Shown piece by piece: positions 1 to 11,312 of a stretch of 64,000 bases of DNA (positions within the stretch are counted from its first letter, which is position 1; each line of letters starts with the position of its first letter). A model generated the notes under the pieces. That model was not told the DNA's origin and did no database searches. It saw nothing but the letters and a program-made list of their open reading frames with translations. A program made the translations under genes and the position numbers. The stretch lies in the NCBI GenBank assembly GCA_018894105.1, contig CM032126.1:9947001-10011000 (forward strand), written 5' to 3'. Source of the DNA: Jacaranda mimosifolia. Lineage: Eukaryota > Streptophyta > Magnoliopsida > Lamiales > Bignoniaceae.

Positions 1-970
1 GGGTCTCCACATCGGGAGGCGGCTCTTGAGCCAACGTCGATGCCAATGGCCCCTTCTTAAGATCGTGAATTAAGATGTTGGCTATCATGTCCACGTTGAC
101 GTCAGGAACCTTCAAGACCTCATTATTGAAATGACTTATGAATGCACGCAAGGTCTCATCTTCCCTCTGTCTAATGGTGAATAGATACGTGGCTGGTCTT
201 TTGGATTTTTTCTTATTGGCGAAGTGATATATGAATTCCTACATTACTGGTCGTACGTCACTATGGTCCTCGGTACCAAAGAGGTGAACCATTCTTGCTC
301 TCTACCATATAGGGTGGTAATAAATACCCTGCAGTTGACGGCATCCGACAGTCCGTATAGCTGCATCACGTGCTCGAACGCCGTCAAGTGTTCTTGAGGG
401 TCAGAATTTCCCTCATATCTCAAAAGTTCAGGTATCTTAAATCCCACTGGCACTGTTTCCATCAAGATCTCTACACCAAAGGGAGAGCCTCTCTTTTGCA
501 AAGTAGATCCTTACTGTTCTTTCTTCTTGATCTTGTCTAGCTTTCTTCTCAACTGTTCTATTTGATCACTAATCTCTTGTACCTCCATAGAGGCTTTGCC
601 TTTTGTATGTTTCCGTGCAATCTTCGCACTTTTGTTCACATGCGTACTTGTAGTTTCTTCATCCAGCTCATTCTGATAACTTTCATCATTTTTTGAATCC
701 CATTCGCTTTCCACTCTCTGTTCTCCTATCCTGGTCCAAAGGTTCCTCTCGGAATAAATGCCTTGGGAACGAAGGTCGCGGAGATGCCGCTGCACCCGCC
801 AACCTCCCCTCTATAACTCGATTAGTTACTGTTTCGATCAAAGCCAGTAACTCTGATCGAGTGATCCCTATTACTGGTTCAGGCTGAACTGTCGGAGGTG
901 CCTGCTGCAGCGAAGGTGAACTGGTCCGGATTTCTAGTGTCACCATGTTCTTATTAGGTGTTGTTGCCAT
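1..970 (-). pseudogene. Ty3/gypsy gag, 5' part, frameshifted, runs off left edge
   Basis: This is the capsid (gag) gene of an LTR retrotransposon read on the minus strand. The start is the ATG at 970, which begins MATTPNKN, just inside the leader that follows the LTR. The reading frame is carried by three overlapping minus-strand segments (about 970..686, 795..511 and 501..244) in different frames, so at least two frameshifts are present. The segment at 501..244 has the plant gypsy gag pattern: a hydrophobic EHVMQLYGL stretch, then EWFTSL. After an in-frame break near 244 the similarity continues to the window edge with a basic KKKSKRPATYL stretch and a REDETLRAFI stretch, typical of gag_3 capsid domains. 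Zinc knuckle and pol would lie outside the window. The family is clear; the lineage within gypsy is not. Confidence 0.8.
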
Positions 971-1033
971 GTGCCCTACCTTACCCAAGATACAAAACAC
1001 TCAGTCCAACTTCCCACAGATGGCGCCTACTGA
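971..1033 (-). other. Retrotransposon leader with GGCGCC-type motif next to the LTR
   Basis: Between the gag ATG and the LTR edge the minus strand carries TAGGCGCCATCTGTGGGAA. This closely resembles the conserved GGCGCCxTCTGTGGGAA sequence that plant gypsy elements carry at the primer-binding position. It fixes the orientation of the element (- strand) and the inner border of the LTR. No tRNA match was computed. Confidence 0.6.
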
Positions 1034-1446
1034 TGTTGCAAGAAATGACAATTAGTATATTTGTCGATGGTCGAGAGGTCGACCAAAGATGAGAGCTCGG
1101 GTGAGTATTTTTTGGGCTCGAGGGGAAAATCAAGGAGAGGTGCGTGAATCTTTAGGTAGGAAAGTATGGAGTATGGGTGAGTGTTTGATCTCATTAATTG
1201 ATCCCCACTGCAATAAATGAGGAAGTATTTATAGCTAACGGTTCAATTGGCAGGGTACTGTTGAGTCCACTTGTCCATCTTCTTAAGCATACAGGTGGCT
1301 GCCTTGGATGATCAAGATCTTCTCGGGTCACGGACACGATTGGGTGGTCGGGTTGACCCATTTAAAAAGGCACGGATCCTTGGGCTATTTTGAGATTTTG
1401 AGCAAGTATAAGGGCATTTTAGTCTTTCAATAATTCTTCTTTATCA
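1034..1446 (-). repeat. 5' LTR of the left-edge gypsy element
   Basis: Only one LTR is in the window, so its limits are inferred. On the plus strand it begins TGTTGCAAG next to the leader. It probably ends at CA near 1446, because unrelated genomic sequence, repeated at 2963, begins two bases later. On the minus strand the LTR would start TGATAAAGAAG. A TATAAATA promoter-like motif lies inside on the minus strand (about 1226..1233). The outer border is uncertain by a few bases and no target duplication can be checked. Confidence 0.55.
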
Positions 1447-1447
1447 C

Positions 1448-1640
1448 CTAGTGGCTATGAAACCTGCTCTCGAGTCTCATGAACTTTCAGTAACTTCAAT
1501 TTTTTTATTTTAATGTATTTTTCTATTTCTCTTTTGAAAGTTGTTAGGTTTTGTGACATTCTTTTATTGAAATTTGTATTGTTGTTATGTTCTCTTTTTA
1601 TACATATACATTTTTATTTATTTAAACTATATAAAAAGTC
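1448..1640 (+). repeat. Direct repeat, copy A
   Basis: A stretch of about 190 bp starting TAGTGGCTATGAAACCT is repeated in the same orientation at about 2963..3136, with scattered substitutions and small indels. Homology begins right at the outer edge of the gypsy LTR, which suggests the LTR element landed at the border of this copy. No coding capacity is seen. Confidence 0.7.
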
Positions 1641-1714
1641 TCTTCTATCACTACACCAAATTGTGATATTGCCAAAATATCTCTATGTTGATATGCTTAA
1701 TCAAATAATTTACA

Positions 1715-2718
1715 GAGTTAAATTCATTTTACCCCACTGTACTATGGGGTATATTTCAAATACTTTCCTCTACTTCCAAAACCTTCATATACCTCCGTCA
1801 AGGGTGTCAAATACCTCTCTGTACTACCAAAAATCTTCAAATATGCCCCTCAAAGTCATCTGTCATTAGTAAAATAACTGATGGTGTCAAAACTCTACAA
1901 TGAATTACTGATTTAACCTCAAAAAATAACTAAATAGCATAAAAACCTAGGATACGTGGCATTTTTTTACAAAGTAATGATAAATTACAAGTGAAATATA
2001 ACAAAACCTTACATATTATTATACATTTTTTATATCCCAAAAGGAATGCATATTTGGAAAATTTTAGACAAACAATTATGAAATAGAAATACGTATAATG
2101 GTCTCACGTATTTTTTCCACACAAGCAGCCTCTGTTTTATTGGTCCCATATGTTCTGTATTAAAAAGGGGTTGTTTAATGTTCTTTTAAAAAATAAAATA
2201 ATTTAATATTTTTGTTGCATTAGGAGTTAGATGATACTTTAAATCCTAAAATGAAAGTAACAAAACTGAAGTAAGAAACTTGAGCATTATATAGTAAATT
2301 ATAATGGTATTTTGGACATAAAATTTTTCAATGATCATATGTGTAAAGGGAAGATAATTTTAGTGCCACATCAGCTAAACAACCGTTACTTTTCTAACGA
2401 TAAAGAAGTTTGAGTTGGGTATTTAAAGATTTTGGTAGTATGGGTGCCAAGAATAGATTTGTCTACACAAAAAAAGTCACATATCCTAGGTTTTTATGTT
2501 ATTTAGTTATTTTTTGAGGTTAAATCAGTAATTTATTATAAAATTTTGACACCGTCAGCTATTTTACTAACAACAAATGACTTTGAGGGGGATTTGAAGA
2601 TTTTTGGTAGTACAGGGGGTTATTTGACACTCTTGAGGGGGGTATTTGAAGGTTTTAGAAGTAGAAGAGAATATTTGATACATACCCCATAGTATAGAGG
2701 ATAAAATGAATTTAACCC
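1715..2718. mobile_element. Mutator-like MITE with 9-bp target duplication
   Basis: The ends are long imperfect inverted repeats of roughly 250 bp. The left begins GAGTTAAATTCATTTTA and the right, on the other strand, begins GGGTTAAATTCATTTTA. The element is flanked on both sides by TAATTTACA (1706..1714 and 2719..2727), a 9-bp target duplication, as expected for Mutator-superfamily transposition. The centre holds no transposase frame, so it is a non-autonomous element moved by a transposase from elsewhere. A second, truncated copy lies at 13501. Assignment to Mutator rests on the duplication length and long TIRs. Confidence 0.82.
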
Positions 2719-2962
2719 TAATTTACATTCTTTTACTCCTTAATTATCTCAACTGCAAGATAAATATTATCTTTGTCTTACCATTGTCCTCAACAGATGG
2801 CTGCATAACTCCCCATGACATAACTTGGTCCTTCAACCCCCTTAAATTTTCTATCCATATATCCACTTTCTCTTTTGTATTTTAAAATTATTTGTTATAG
2901 CAAAATATGAAAATGTCATCTCTTGTCATTATTTAAAATTTGGAAAGTGCTAATAATGTTTA

Positions 2963-3136
2963 GTGGCTATGAAACCTATTCTCGAGTCTCATGAGTTTTC
3001 AGAAACTTTAATGTTGCATTTTAATATACTATTTTACTTCTCTTTTGATGGCAGTTAGGTTTTGTGACATTTCTTTTATTTGAATTTAAATTGTTGCTAT
3101 GTTCTCTTTTTATACACATGCCTTTTTATTTATGTT
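2963..3136 (+). repeat. Direct repeat, copy B
   Basis: Second copy of the repeat at 1448..1640, starting TAGTGGCTATGAAACCT and ending near a CTTTTTATTTATG stretch. The two copies bracket the Mutator-like MITE. They could come from a local duplication or be two copies of a dispersed repeat. Confidence 0.7.
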
Positions 3137-6100
3137 AGTATAACTCTTTTTGATTCATTATTTTGAGAAGATTGAAAAGAGATTAATATTATATAAGTTT
3201 TATTTCATGGGTGATGAGGTGCACATCAGTGATTACTAAATTCATTACTTGTTTGATCATTCAGTAATAATGCAAGCCCAAAAAAATGCTCATGCTCCAT
3301 GGGACATGCAAATACAAGAATACATTTTTCTTTTTCTTACAAAGTGTATTTGTGAGCCTTGGTCCACAACAGAAGATATTACTACTACAATGGTGCATGA
3401 TTCTATGCACAGAGGAACAGCAAGCCGCGACTAGTATAAAAAAAAATTAAAAAATAAATTAACAACTAATAATAATTATTAAATAAAAAACTCAAAATTT
3501 TAAAAATTTTAGTATTTGGTAAAAATTGTGCAATTATGATCACTATATTGTAGAATATATAATAGACTCATACTTGATCCGGTTGCATGTAACTGGAATT
3601 GAGAGAATAGCCCAAATGATTTTGATTTTATCTTCTTCTTCTTCTTCTTCTTTTTTTTTTTTCCTCCCGTGAAGGAACTCTCATCAGCTAATTTGATGTA
3701 AACTTTGAGGAGTAATTCATCAAATTAGTTAGATCTAAAATAATAACATATCCTTCATATGATCCAAATATACATATAGATCCACTAACTTTACATTCAG
3801 AATTATGCTACATACATAGATAGCACAATGGTGTGGGACCCTAATTGTGCAATTTTACCAAATTCTAAATTTATAGAATTTTAAAATATTTATTAAATTA
3901 TAAATTTTCATTAGTTATTAATTTATTTTTTAATTTTATTTTACTACAAGTAAGTTATCTATCAAAACTAAACATCATGTTATATTTATCAAAAATCATT
4001 TTCTTATTGAATATTTTAAATATTCATATAGGTGGATTTTATTTCATCATAAAAGTTTAAAATATCCATCATCATAAATTTAATATTTTATCTCATCACA
4101 TAGATTTAAAATTGAAAATGTACTTGGTTATTGAATTTATATTTTTTTGTTGTACTCTTATGATTCTAGATAAGAAAAAGTATTGTTTATATGTAATTTA
4201 TATTTGAATAATCTATTTAGAATATTACAACTTTTTGAAGGATATCAGTATATCATATTGCTATATGGTTGAAATTAATTCAATTTTTCTATCAGATAAA
4301 TGAAGAAGAAATTAGGCATTTTTATATGAAATATGCTTAATTAGATTTAATAAAAAATTTAATATTTTTACTTTTTAATTATGCGTTTTTATGTGGAATT
4401 TACTTGATTATACTTGGTATATATATATATATATTTCAACTAATTCAATATTTACTTATATTTATAGTATTTTTATAAAAAGATTCATTTTTTTTGTATC
4501 AATAGACAAATAAAGTATATTAAATTATTTATAAAAATTCATGTATTTGTATTTAGAAACTTTAAAATTCATCACTAAGCAAAATACTCTTTTATATAAA
4601 ATTTGTGTATTTCATATTTTAATAACTTATATTTTGATCATTTTAGCCATTAGAAATAGTTTTTCATATTTTACCATATTGAAAAATAATACACAAAGCA
4701 GACGCATTGGGATTGTCTAATAAGTGTATTTGAAAAGTTGAATTATTTCTTTAGACAAAAATGTTGAAGTTAATTTTTCACAAAAAAAAATAAAAAATTA
4801 GGCATTTTTATTTTTTAATTTAACTATACTTATTCCAAGAACAATTTAAAAGCCTATTTAAACAAAATAGTTAATAATCGCGCAGAGTTAAGCTTTGTCC
4901 ATAGTACCTAGAGATGAGTTCATGAGTTGAAGTTGAAAGAGAGGTGGACATGCTTTTGATTTTTTTCCCCTCAATTTGTTTTTCAAGTTTTATGCATAAC
5001 CATGAGATAAAAACTACTATGGTATTTTATGTACGTATATGATCTTTTTTGGGCTTAGATTTTTTTGAAACTAATATGCAATTGGATTGTCTAGTAAAAA
5101 TTATCATTGATTAAGGAGCCAAATTTTGCTAAAAGTGAAACGAGAAACTACTAAAAGAAAAACATGAGACCTACTACACAACCATCCTTACCAATTTCAT
5201 GTGATAATGTGAAGCCATAGATTAGAGTAGTGAAATTTAATTAAATGGGTGAAATGCACAAACACCTCATTAACTTTGGCACAATTATTATAGTTTCTCT
5301 TATTGTTTCAAAAGATATTTATCTACATTGAGGATTTACTCCGTTTGAATTTAAGTTTTTTTGTTAGTTGTTATTATAGTTTAAATAAGATGTCGTCAGA
5401 AAAGTTTGGGTGAACTTTTAACATATATTCCAGTAATGAAAAATCATTTTGATTCATTTTTGACCAATTCTAGTAACTATTTTTCACATGAAGATGGGCT
5501 ACCTGTAATAAACAAAAATTATAAGAAATGAGTTTGTAATATTTCTTGTAACTTTTTTCAATATACTATCATAGAGCCGTTGAATTAAATATATATATAT
5601 ATATATATATAATCTCTAATTTCCCACAATTTTTATAACATTTATATGGTCTTTTTTTTTCATGAAGCAATTCATATATTAATGTTTGAGTATTCAAATT
5701 CAGGACAAGAAAGATGCAACCAACAAGGATGTGGAAAGAAGAATATGACACAAGATTATGTAGTTTACATTTTATCAAATATAAAATTAAATCAAATCTT
5801 TTCATCAATTTCTTTTAGATTTGTTCATACCAATTTTTTTTATTTTTAGGTTAGTTGGTCAATTAAATAGCAAATTCCCCCTTCAAACTTGTGGTCATAA
5901 TAATACAAGTTTTCACAATTGTGCATTTATCATCTTACAACACTTAACTTCAAAGAGATAGTACACATTCACCACTTCAATCAAATAACTAATACCTTCT
6001 GAAGTCAAAATTTTCATAGCTTCCTCTCGATGCATAGTGAAACCTCATAACCCAAGTCATATTTGGATTGCAATGGAATTCTTTCTTCATAAAACCATAT

Positions 6101-6446
6101 TAAACTAACCATAGACTTCCAATTTTTCTCCTCGGCCAAGAGATCCAGCAGCTGCGTAAACTTGGAAATAATTTTCTTTTATTGGGCACTTTTTTCGTTC
6201 GCAATAATTGAGTTATTGTTGAACTATTCTTCCTTATATTTGAATTGAAGCTACAAATAGCCCACTCATCATATTAAATATAAATATGTAGTGACCTGCC
6301 ATCTTCAATTTTGTTTCCTGTAGTTCCTTATGTCCCTGTTATACATGCATATATGCATATATAAATTGAATTGTCAACTTACTCAATATTTCATAGTAAG
6401 TGTGTCTTTCCTTAGGGGAATAGTTGCCTAGAGTCCTTAAATGTAG
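3137..6446. other. AT-rich intergenic DNA without a recognisable gene
   Basis: Apart from the foldback repeat at 3434..3947 I see no gene here. The short open frames (for example 3249..3434 and 5646..5849) show no family motif and fit chance. Simple repeats include a CTT run at about 3633..3652 and an AT run at about 5590..5611. The stretch at about 5244..5300 (GTGAAATGCACAAACACC) looks like a mobile-element terminus, but I found no partner end. Confidence 0.5.
3434..3947. repeat. Foldback element with about 100-bp inverted arms
   Basis: The left arm (about 3434..3535) and right arm (about 3845..3947) are inverted copies. Both contain AAAAAATAAATTAA next to AACTAAT, and both inner ends read TTTGGTAAAA followed by a TGCA-containing stretch. 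The arms are separated by about 310 bp of unrelated sequence. I could not find a convincing target duplication, so the superfamily is open. Confidence 0.5.
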
Positions 6447-6451
6447 TAACT

Positions 6452-6738
6452 TATTAGCTCATATTCCAGCTGACTCCAACACACCATTCCATGAAGGAAT
6501 TACCTAATGCATCCATTATCACCAACGTACCCTTTCAAGATAGTTAGTCTGTTTCTTCTGTTAGATGGAGTTTGTTAGACAGTTACAACTTCCTTTCATC
6601 CCCTCTTTTTATATATATATATATATATATCTGTGTGTGTGTGTGTGTTTGTGTCAACCATTGTATTGATTCATTTTCAGAGATTAATGAAATGGTTCTC
6701 AGTTCTTATTTAGATAGTTCTCTCTAGATTATATCACA
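6452..6738 (+). repeat. 5' LTR of copia element 1
   Basis: 287 bp, starting TATTAGCTCATATTCC and ending TATATCACA, so the termini are TA...CA rather than the usual TG...CA in both LTRs. It carries an AT run followed by a GT run (about 6609..6650). The right border is fixed by the primer-binding site; the left border is fixed by the target duplication and by the 3' copy. Confidence 0.92.
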
Positions 6739-6750
6739 TGGTACCAGAAC
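6739..6750 (+). other. Primer-binding site (initiator tRNA-Met type)
   Basis: TGGTACCAGAAC directly follows the 5' LTR. It matches the plant initiator-Met site TGGTATCAGAGC with two differences, as expected for a site that primes minus-strand DNA synthesis in many copia elements. Confidence 0.85.
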
Positions 6751-6814
6751 CATATGATTTTTTTTAAAGTCTCTTCAGCTGCATTCATCATAAGCTTCCG
6801 CTCCTTCTCCTGCA

Positions 6815-7918
6815 ATGGATCCTTCTCAAAATCCTTCCAGTCCATATTTTCTCCACCCAAATGAAAATCCAGCTCTTGTTCTCGTTTCTCCTCCTCTCAA
6901 CAGCACCAATTATCACTCTTGGGCGCATGCTATGAGGATGGCATTGTTATCGAAGAATAAGTTACGCATTGTGGATGGATCGATCAAACCTCCACTGGTT
7001 ACCGATCCTTTATACTCTACTTGGGAACGGTGCAATACTATGATCATTTCGTGGTTGAATCATTCGATTTCACCATCAATTACTAGCAGCATATTGGGGA
7101 TTGATAAGGCCTTCGAGGTTTGGGATGACCTTCGAGAGAGATTTTCTCATGGTGATGTGTTTCGCATATCAGATTTACAGGAGGAATTATATAGTTGTAA
7201 GCAAGGAGAACGCAGCGTGACTGCTGACTTCACAGAACTTAAAATTCTATGGGATGAATTGCTTAATTTCAGACTTGTTCCAACTTGTACTTGCGCTTGC
7301 GCGAATCCTTGCTCCTGTGGAGCATTACTCACGATTCAACGTTATCAGCAATAGGATTATGTAATTAGGTTCCTTAAAGGGCTTGGGGATCAATTTTCCA
7401 CAGTGAGATCTCAGATTATGCTTATGGAGCCGTTACCTTCAATTAATAAGGTTTTCTCTTTGGTTATTCAACAGGAAAGACAGCTAGGTCATGATGCATC
7501 CAAAGTGTTTGCAAATAATTCTAGCCTGGGATCCCAACCACATAAACCGCAGCAACAGCAAGCCTCATCTCAACAGAATTTTGTTTCTAGTCGGTTTTCT
7601 AGCTATACATATTTTTGCACACATTGTGGCAAGGCTTGCCACACAGTTGAAACATACTTTAAGAAGCATGGCTATCCTCCATGGTTTAAATCACGCAACC
7701 AACATCCTGCTGTCCATATTGCTGCTATTGATAACAAGGAAGGATTCTCTATTGCTCCAGTCGGTAATGAGGTGCCTGGAGCTGCCTCTATCTCTTAAGA
7801 GCAGTATCAGCAAATGTTGTCTTTGCTGCAGTCATGCCAGGTTGCCAAGCCTCATTCTCCCGCTCCCTATACAATCATATTAGCACTTTACCATCCTCTA
7901 CCTTAACTTCTAATTTCT
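6815..7918 (+). pseudogene. Copia element 1 gag (two nonsense changes, broken zinc knuckle)
   Basis: The structural gag protein starts at the ATG at 6815 (MDPSQNPSSPYF). The N-terminal domain has the plant copia pattern NYHSWAHAMRMAL (DUF4219/UBN2-type). The frame is interrupted by TAG at 7352 and TAA at 7796; in both cases clear similarity resumes at once in the same frame. Both stops would come from Gln codons by one C-to-T change. The nucleic-acid-binding zinc knuckle near 7616..7680 should be CX2CX4HX4C, but its last ligand is Tyr (ACHTVETYFKK), a single G-to-A change from Cys. Gag here would package no RNA even if read through. Its end is set where the protease block begins. Confidence 0.88.
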
Positions 7919-10900
7919 CCTCGAACTCAGGTAAATACCTCTCTTTCTCCTGCCTTTTACCCTAACTACTTGGATATTAGACTCCGGTGCTACAGATCAC
8001 ATCACTCACTCATTGACATATTTTAGCTCCTATATTCGTATTAAACTTGTCCTTGTCACTTTACCTAATGGTAGCAGAGTCAGTACTCACTACTCTGGCA
8101 CTGTCTAGCTTAATGACAACTTAACCCTTCACGGTGTCTTTTACATTCCTACTTTCTCCTTCAACTTGCTTTCCATTTCTAAGCTAGCTTCATCTATTCC
8201 TTGCTGTGCACTTTTTTACCGTGATTCTTGCCTCATTCAGGAGCTAGCACAATGGAAGATGATTAGTACAACTAAAGCTTTTGATGGCCTGTATCTCTTG
8301 ACTAATTGTAGCTCCTCTACATGGCCTATTGTTAGATCAATTACCTTGTCTTCTTCTTGTAATAATTTTGATATTTGGCATTATCGTCTCGGTCATGTAT
8401 CCGATTCATGAATAAAATCTCTTACTCCTTATATACCTAACCTTGTATCTCATAATAATTCCAGCTGTGACATTTGCCACTTTGCTAAACAAAAAAGGCT
8501 CCCATTTAGTCATAGCGATACTAAAATGAAATCTTGTTTGATATTATCTATGCCGATATTTGGGGAACCTTTTCCAATCCTTCGATTCATGGTCATCGAT
8601 ACTTCTTAACCATGGTGGATGATTATTCTATAATTACTTGGATTTTTCTCATGAAAAGTAAAGCCGATGCCAGACCACTAGTTCAATCTTTTTTTTCCAT
8701 GGTTGATACGCAATTTTCTGCCTCGATCAAAATCTTTAGGAGTGATAATGGCCCTGAATTCCTAATGCCAAGTTTTTATTCATCTAAAGGTGCCTTACAT
8801 CAAACCACATGCGTCGACACACCACAACAAAATGGTGTCATTGAGCACAAACACCAACACATCATGAATGTTGCTCGTTCGTTGCTATTCCAGTCCAAAT
8901 TACCCATATCTTTCTAGAGCTACGATGTCCTCCACGCTGTATACCTTATTAATCATCTTCCAACTCCTTACCTTTCCAACAAACCTCCATTCGAAGTTCT
9001 TTACAACACTGCCCCTAATTTCAGCACTCTTAAAGTGTTTGGGTCATTGTGCTTTGCCTCTACCCTTACCTCTCATTACTCAAAATTTGATCCATGGGCA
9101 TGCAAGTGCGTCTTTCTTGGGTATAAGCCAGGGACTAAGGGTTACATTCTCCTTGATTTAGCTTCTCGTGAAATATTTACCTCACACGATGTTTCTTTCT
9201 TTGAACATATATTCCCTGTTCATACAATTTGATACTAATACCTCTATCCCTCTACCCCAAGATCATTATTCTGCCCATTATGATGAACCTCCTCATGCTC
9301 CCACTACGTCCTTTATCCCTCATCATTCTACTAGAATTCATCGCGCTCCAGCGTACTTAGCTGATTACCATCATCAGCTTGCAACCTCTTTATCTAATAC
9401 TCAACCTCGCACTACTCCTTATCCCATCTCTTCAGTTCTTTCTTATTATTCTTTCTTACATGCTCACAAAAAATTCACCCTTGCATTATCTACCGCCTTT
9501 GAACGTTGATCTTATAACCAGGCAATCAAACATGACTGTTGGCGATGGGCAATGGAATCTGAAATCATTGCACTTGAGCTCAATCATACCTGGGTGCTCA
9601 CTGATCTCCCACTTGGTAAATCTCCCATTGGCTGTAAATGGGTATACAAAATAAAACATAAGGCTGATGGGACTGTTGAACATTACAAGGCTCGTTTAGT
9701 AGCCAAAGGGTACACTCAAACAGAAGGGGTGAATTATTTTAATACTTTCTCACCCATTGCTAAACTCACCACCGTTAGGCTCCTTCTTGCCTTGGCAGCC
9801 ATTCATGGTTGGCATTTAAAACATCTCGACGTCAACAATGCCTTTCTCCATGGGACCTCCATGAGGAAGTATATATGGTTTTACCTCCGGGGTTTGTTTC
9901 CTCCAATCCGAGACAGGTTTGTAAGCTGCAGAAGTCGTTGTATGGCCTCAAACAAGCCAGTCGATAGTAGTTTTCCAAGTTGACAACTGCCCTTATTTCT
10001 TTGGGATATGTCCATTCTACTTCAGATTATTCCATGTTTGTTAAACATTCTACCAATTCTGTTACAATTATTCTGGTTTATGTAGACGACATAATCCTTG
10101 TTGGGCCCTGTTTGTCAGAAATTGATTCAGTTAAGAATTTTCTTGATAACACCTTTTGTATTAAAGACCTTGGTGACTTGAAGTATTTCTTGGGTTTGGA
10201 GATTGCTCGTTGTACTGCTGGAATCTCTGTTTGTCAACGAAAATATGCGCTTGACATATTATCTGACTATGGTTTTTTGAGAGCTAAGCCAGCCAAATCC
10301 CCCATGGATTCTTCTCTTAAGATGAGTAAATCTATTGGTGAACATCTCTCAGATCCTTCCTCCTATCAACGTCTCATTGGTAAGCTTCTTTACTTGACAT
10401 CCATACGGCCAGATTTGTCTTTTGCCGTCCAGCAACTTAACCAATATATGGAAGCACCCACTTCAATCCACCTTCAAGCCGCCCACCATGTTTTCCGTTT
10501 TCTCAAAGGCTCTCATACTGCTGGGTTGTTCTTTCCAGCTGACTCTGAACGGCGTCTTAAGGCCTTCAGTGACTCCGATTGGGCTGGTTGTGTGGAAGTC
10601 GTCGATCCATCACTGGCTTTTGCATCTTTCTTTGATCAGTTGGAGAGCTAAGAAGCAATCCATCGTCTCTTGGTCCTCTAGTGAAGCTGAGTATCATCCA
10701 TTAACTTCCACGACTTGTGAACTACAATGGATCACTTTTTTACTCACCGACCTCCTCCTTTCACCTACTGGACCTGCCCTGCTGTTCTGCGACAATAAGT
10801 CAGCCTTGCAAATTGCTGCTAACCCGACTTTCCATGAACGGACCAAGCATGTTGAAATTGATTGTCACATAGTCCGCAAAAAGGTTTAATCTAGTTTGGT

Positions 10901-11086
10901 TCACTCATGCCGTGCTCTTCTGCCGACCAACTTGCAGACCTCTGTACTAAACCTTTGAGTGTTGCTTTATTTCGAGATGCTGTCTCCAAGCTAGGAATGA
11001 TAGATATACATTCTCCAGCTTACAGACGGGTATTAGCTCATATTCCAACTGACTCCAACACACCATTCCATGAAGGAATTACCTAA
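7919..11086 (+). pseudogene. Copia element 1 pol (protease-integrase-RT-RNase H), multiply broken
   Basis: Domains in order: aspartic protease with WILDSGATDH at about 7971; GAG-pre-integrase with HYRLGH at about 8380; integrase core at 8534..8917 with its catalytic acidic residues in DIWG, RSDNGPEF and the TPQQNGVIEHKHQ block; reverse transcriptase from about 9600 with GCKWVYKIK, then LVYVDDIILVG at about 10074; RNase H with FSDSDWAGC near 10565 and WSSSEAEY near 10670. In-frame stops lie at about 8107, 8409 (CGA-type to TGA), 8918 (TGG-type to TAG) and 9508. Frameshifts lie near 8525, 9230, 9855 and 10600..10630. The last frame runs past the polypurine region into the 3' LTR and stops at 11084..11086. 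Catalytic motifs survive but no continuous polyprotein does. Confidence 0.9.
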
Positions 11087-11307
11087 TGCATCCATTATCA
11101 TCAACGTACCCTTTCAAGATAGTTAGTCTGTTTTTTCTGTTAGATGGAGTTTGTTAGACGGTTACAACTTCTTTTCATCCCCTCTTTGTATATATATGTG
11201 TGTGTGTGTGTGTGTGTTTGTGTCAACCATTGTATTGATTCATTTTCAGAAATTAATGAAATGGTTCTCAGTTCTTATTTAGATAATTCTCTCCAGATTA
11301 TTTCACA
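11031..11307 (+). repeat. 3' LTR of copia element 1
   Basis: 277 bp, starting TATTAGCTCATATTCC and ending ATTTCACA. Compared with the 5' LTR nearly all substitutions are transitions, and the GT microsatellite has changed length. A short purine-rich CAGACGGG precedes it as a weak polypurine tract. Confidence 0.92.
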
Positions 11308-11312
11308 TAACT

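Larger units (their letters stand above)
6452..11307 (+). mobile_element. Complete Ty1/copia LTR retrotransposon (decayed)
   Basis: A full element of about 4.86 kb: LTR 6452..6738, primer-binding site from 6739, gag, pol in the copia order protease-integrase-reverse transcriptase-RNase H, and LTR 11031..11307. It is flanked by the 5-bp target duplication TAACT (6447..6451 and 11308..11312). The LTRs differ by about ten substitutions outside a variable TA/TG microsatellite (hand count), so the insertion is fairly old but not ancient. Every coding block is broken, so it cannot move by itself. It sits at the edge of a gypsy gag-protease remnant that continues at 11313. Confidence 0.93.

Noticed and set aside
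5244..5960. Another Mutator-like element
   Set aside because: One end resembles a terminal repeat, but no inverted partner and no target duplication could be found.
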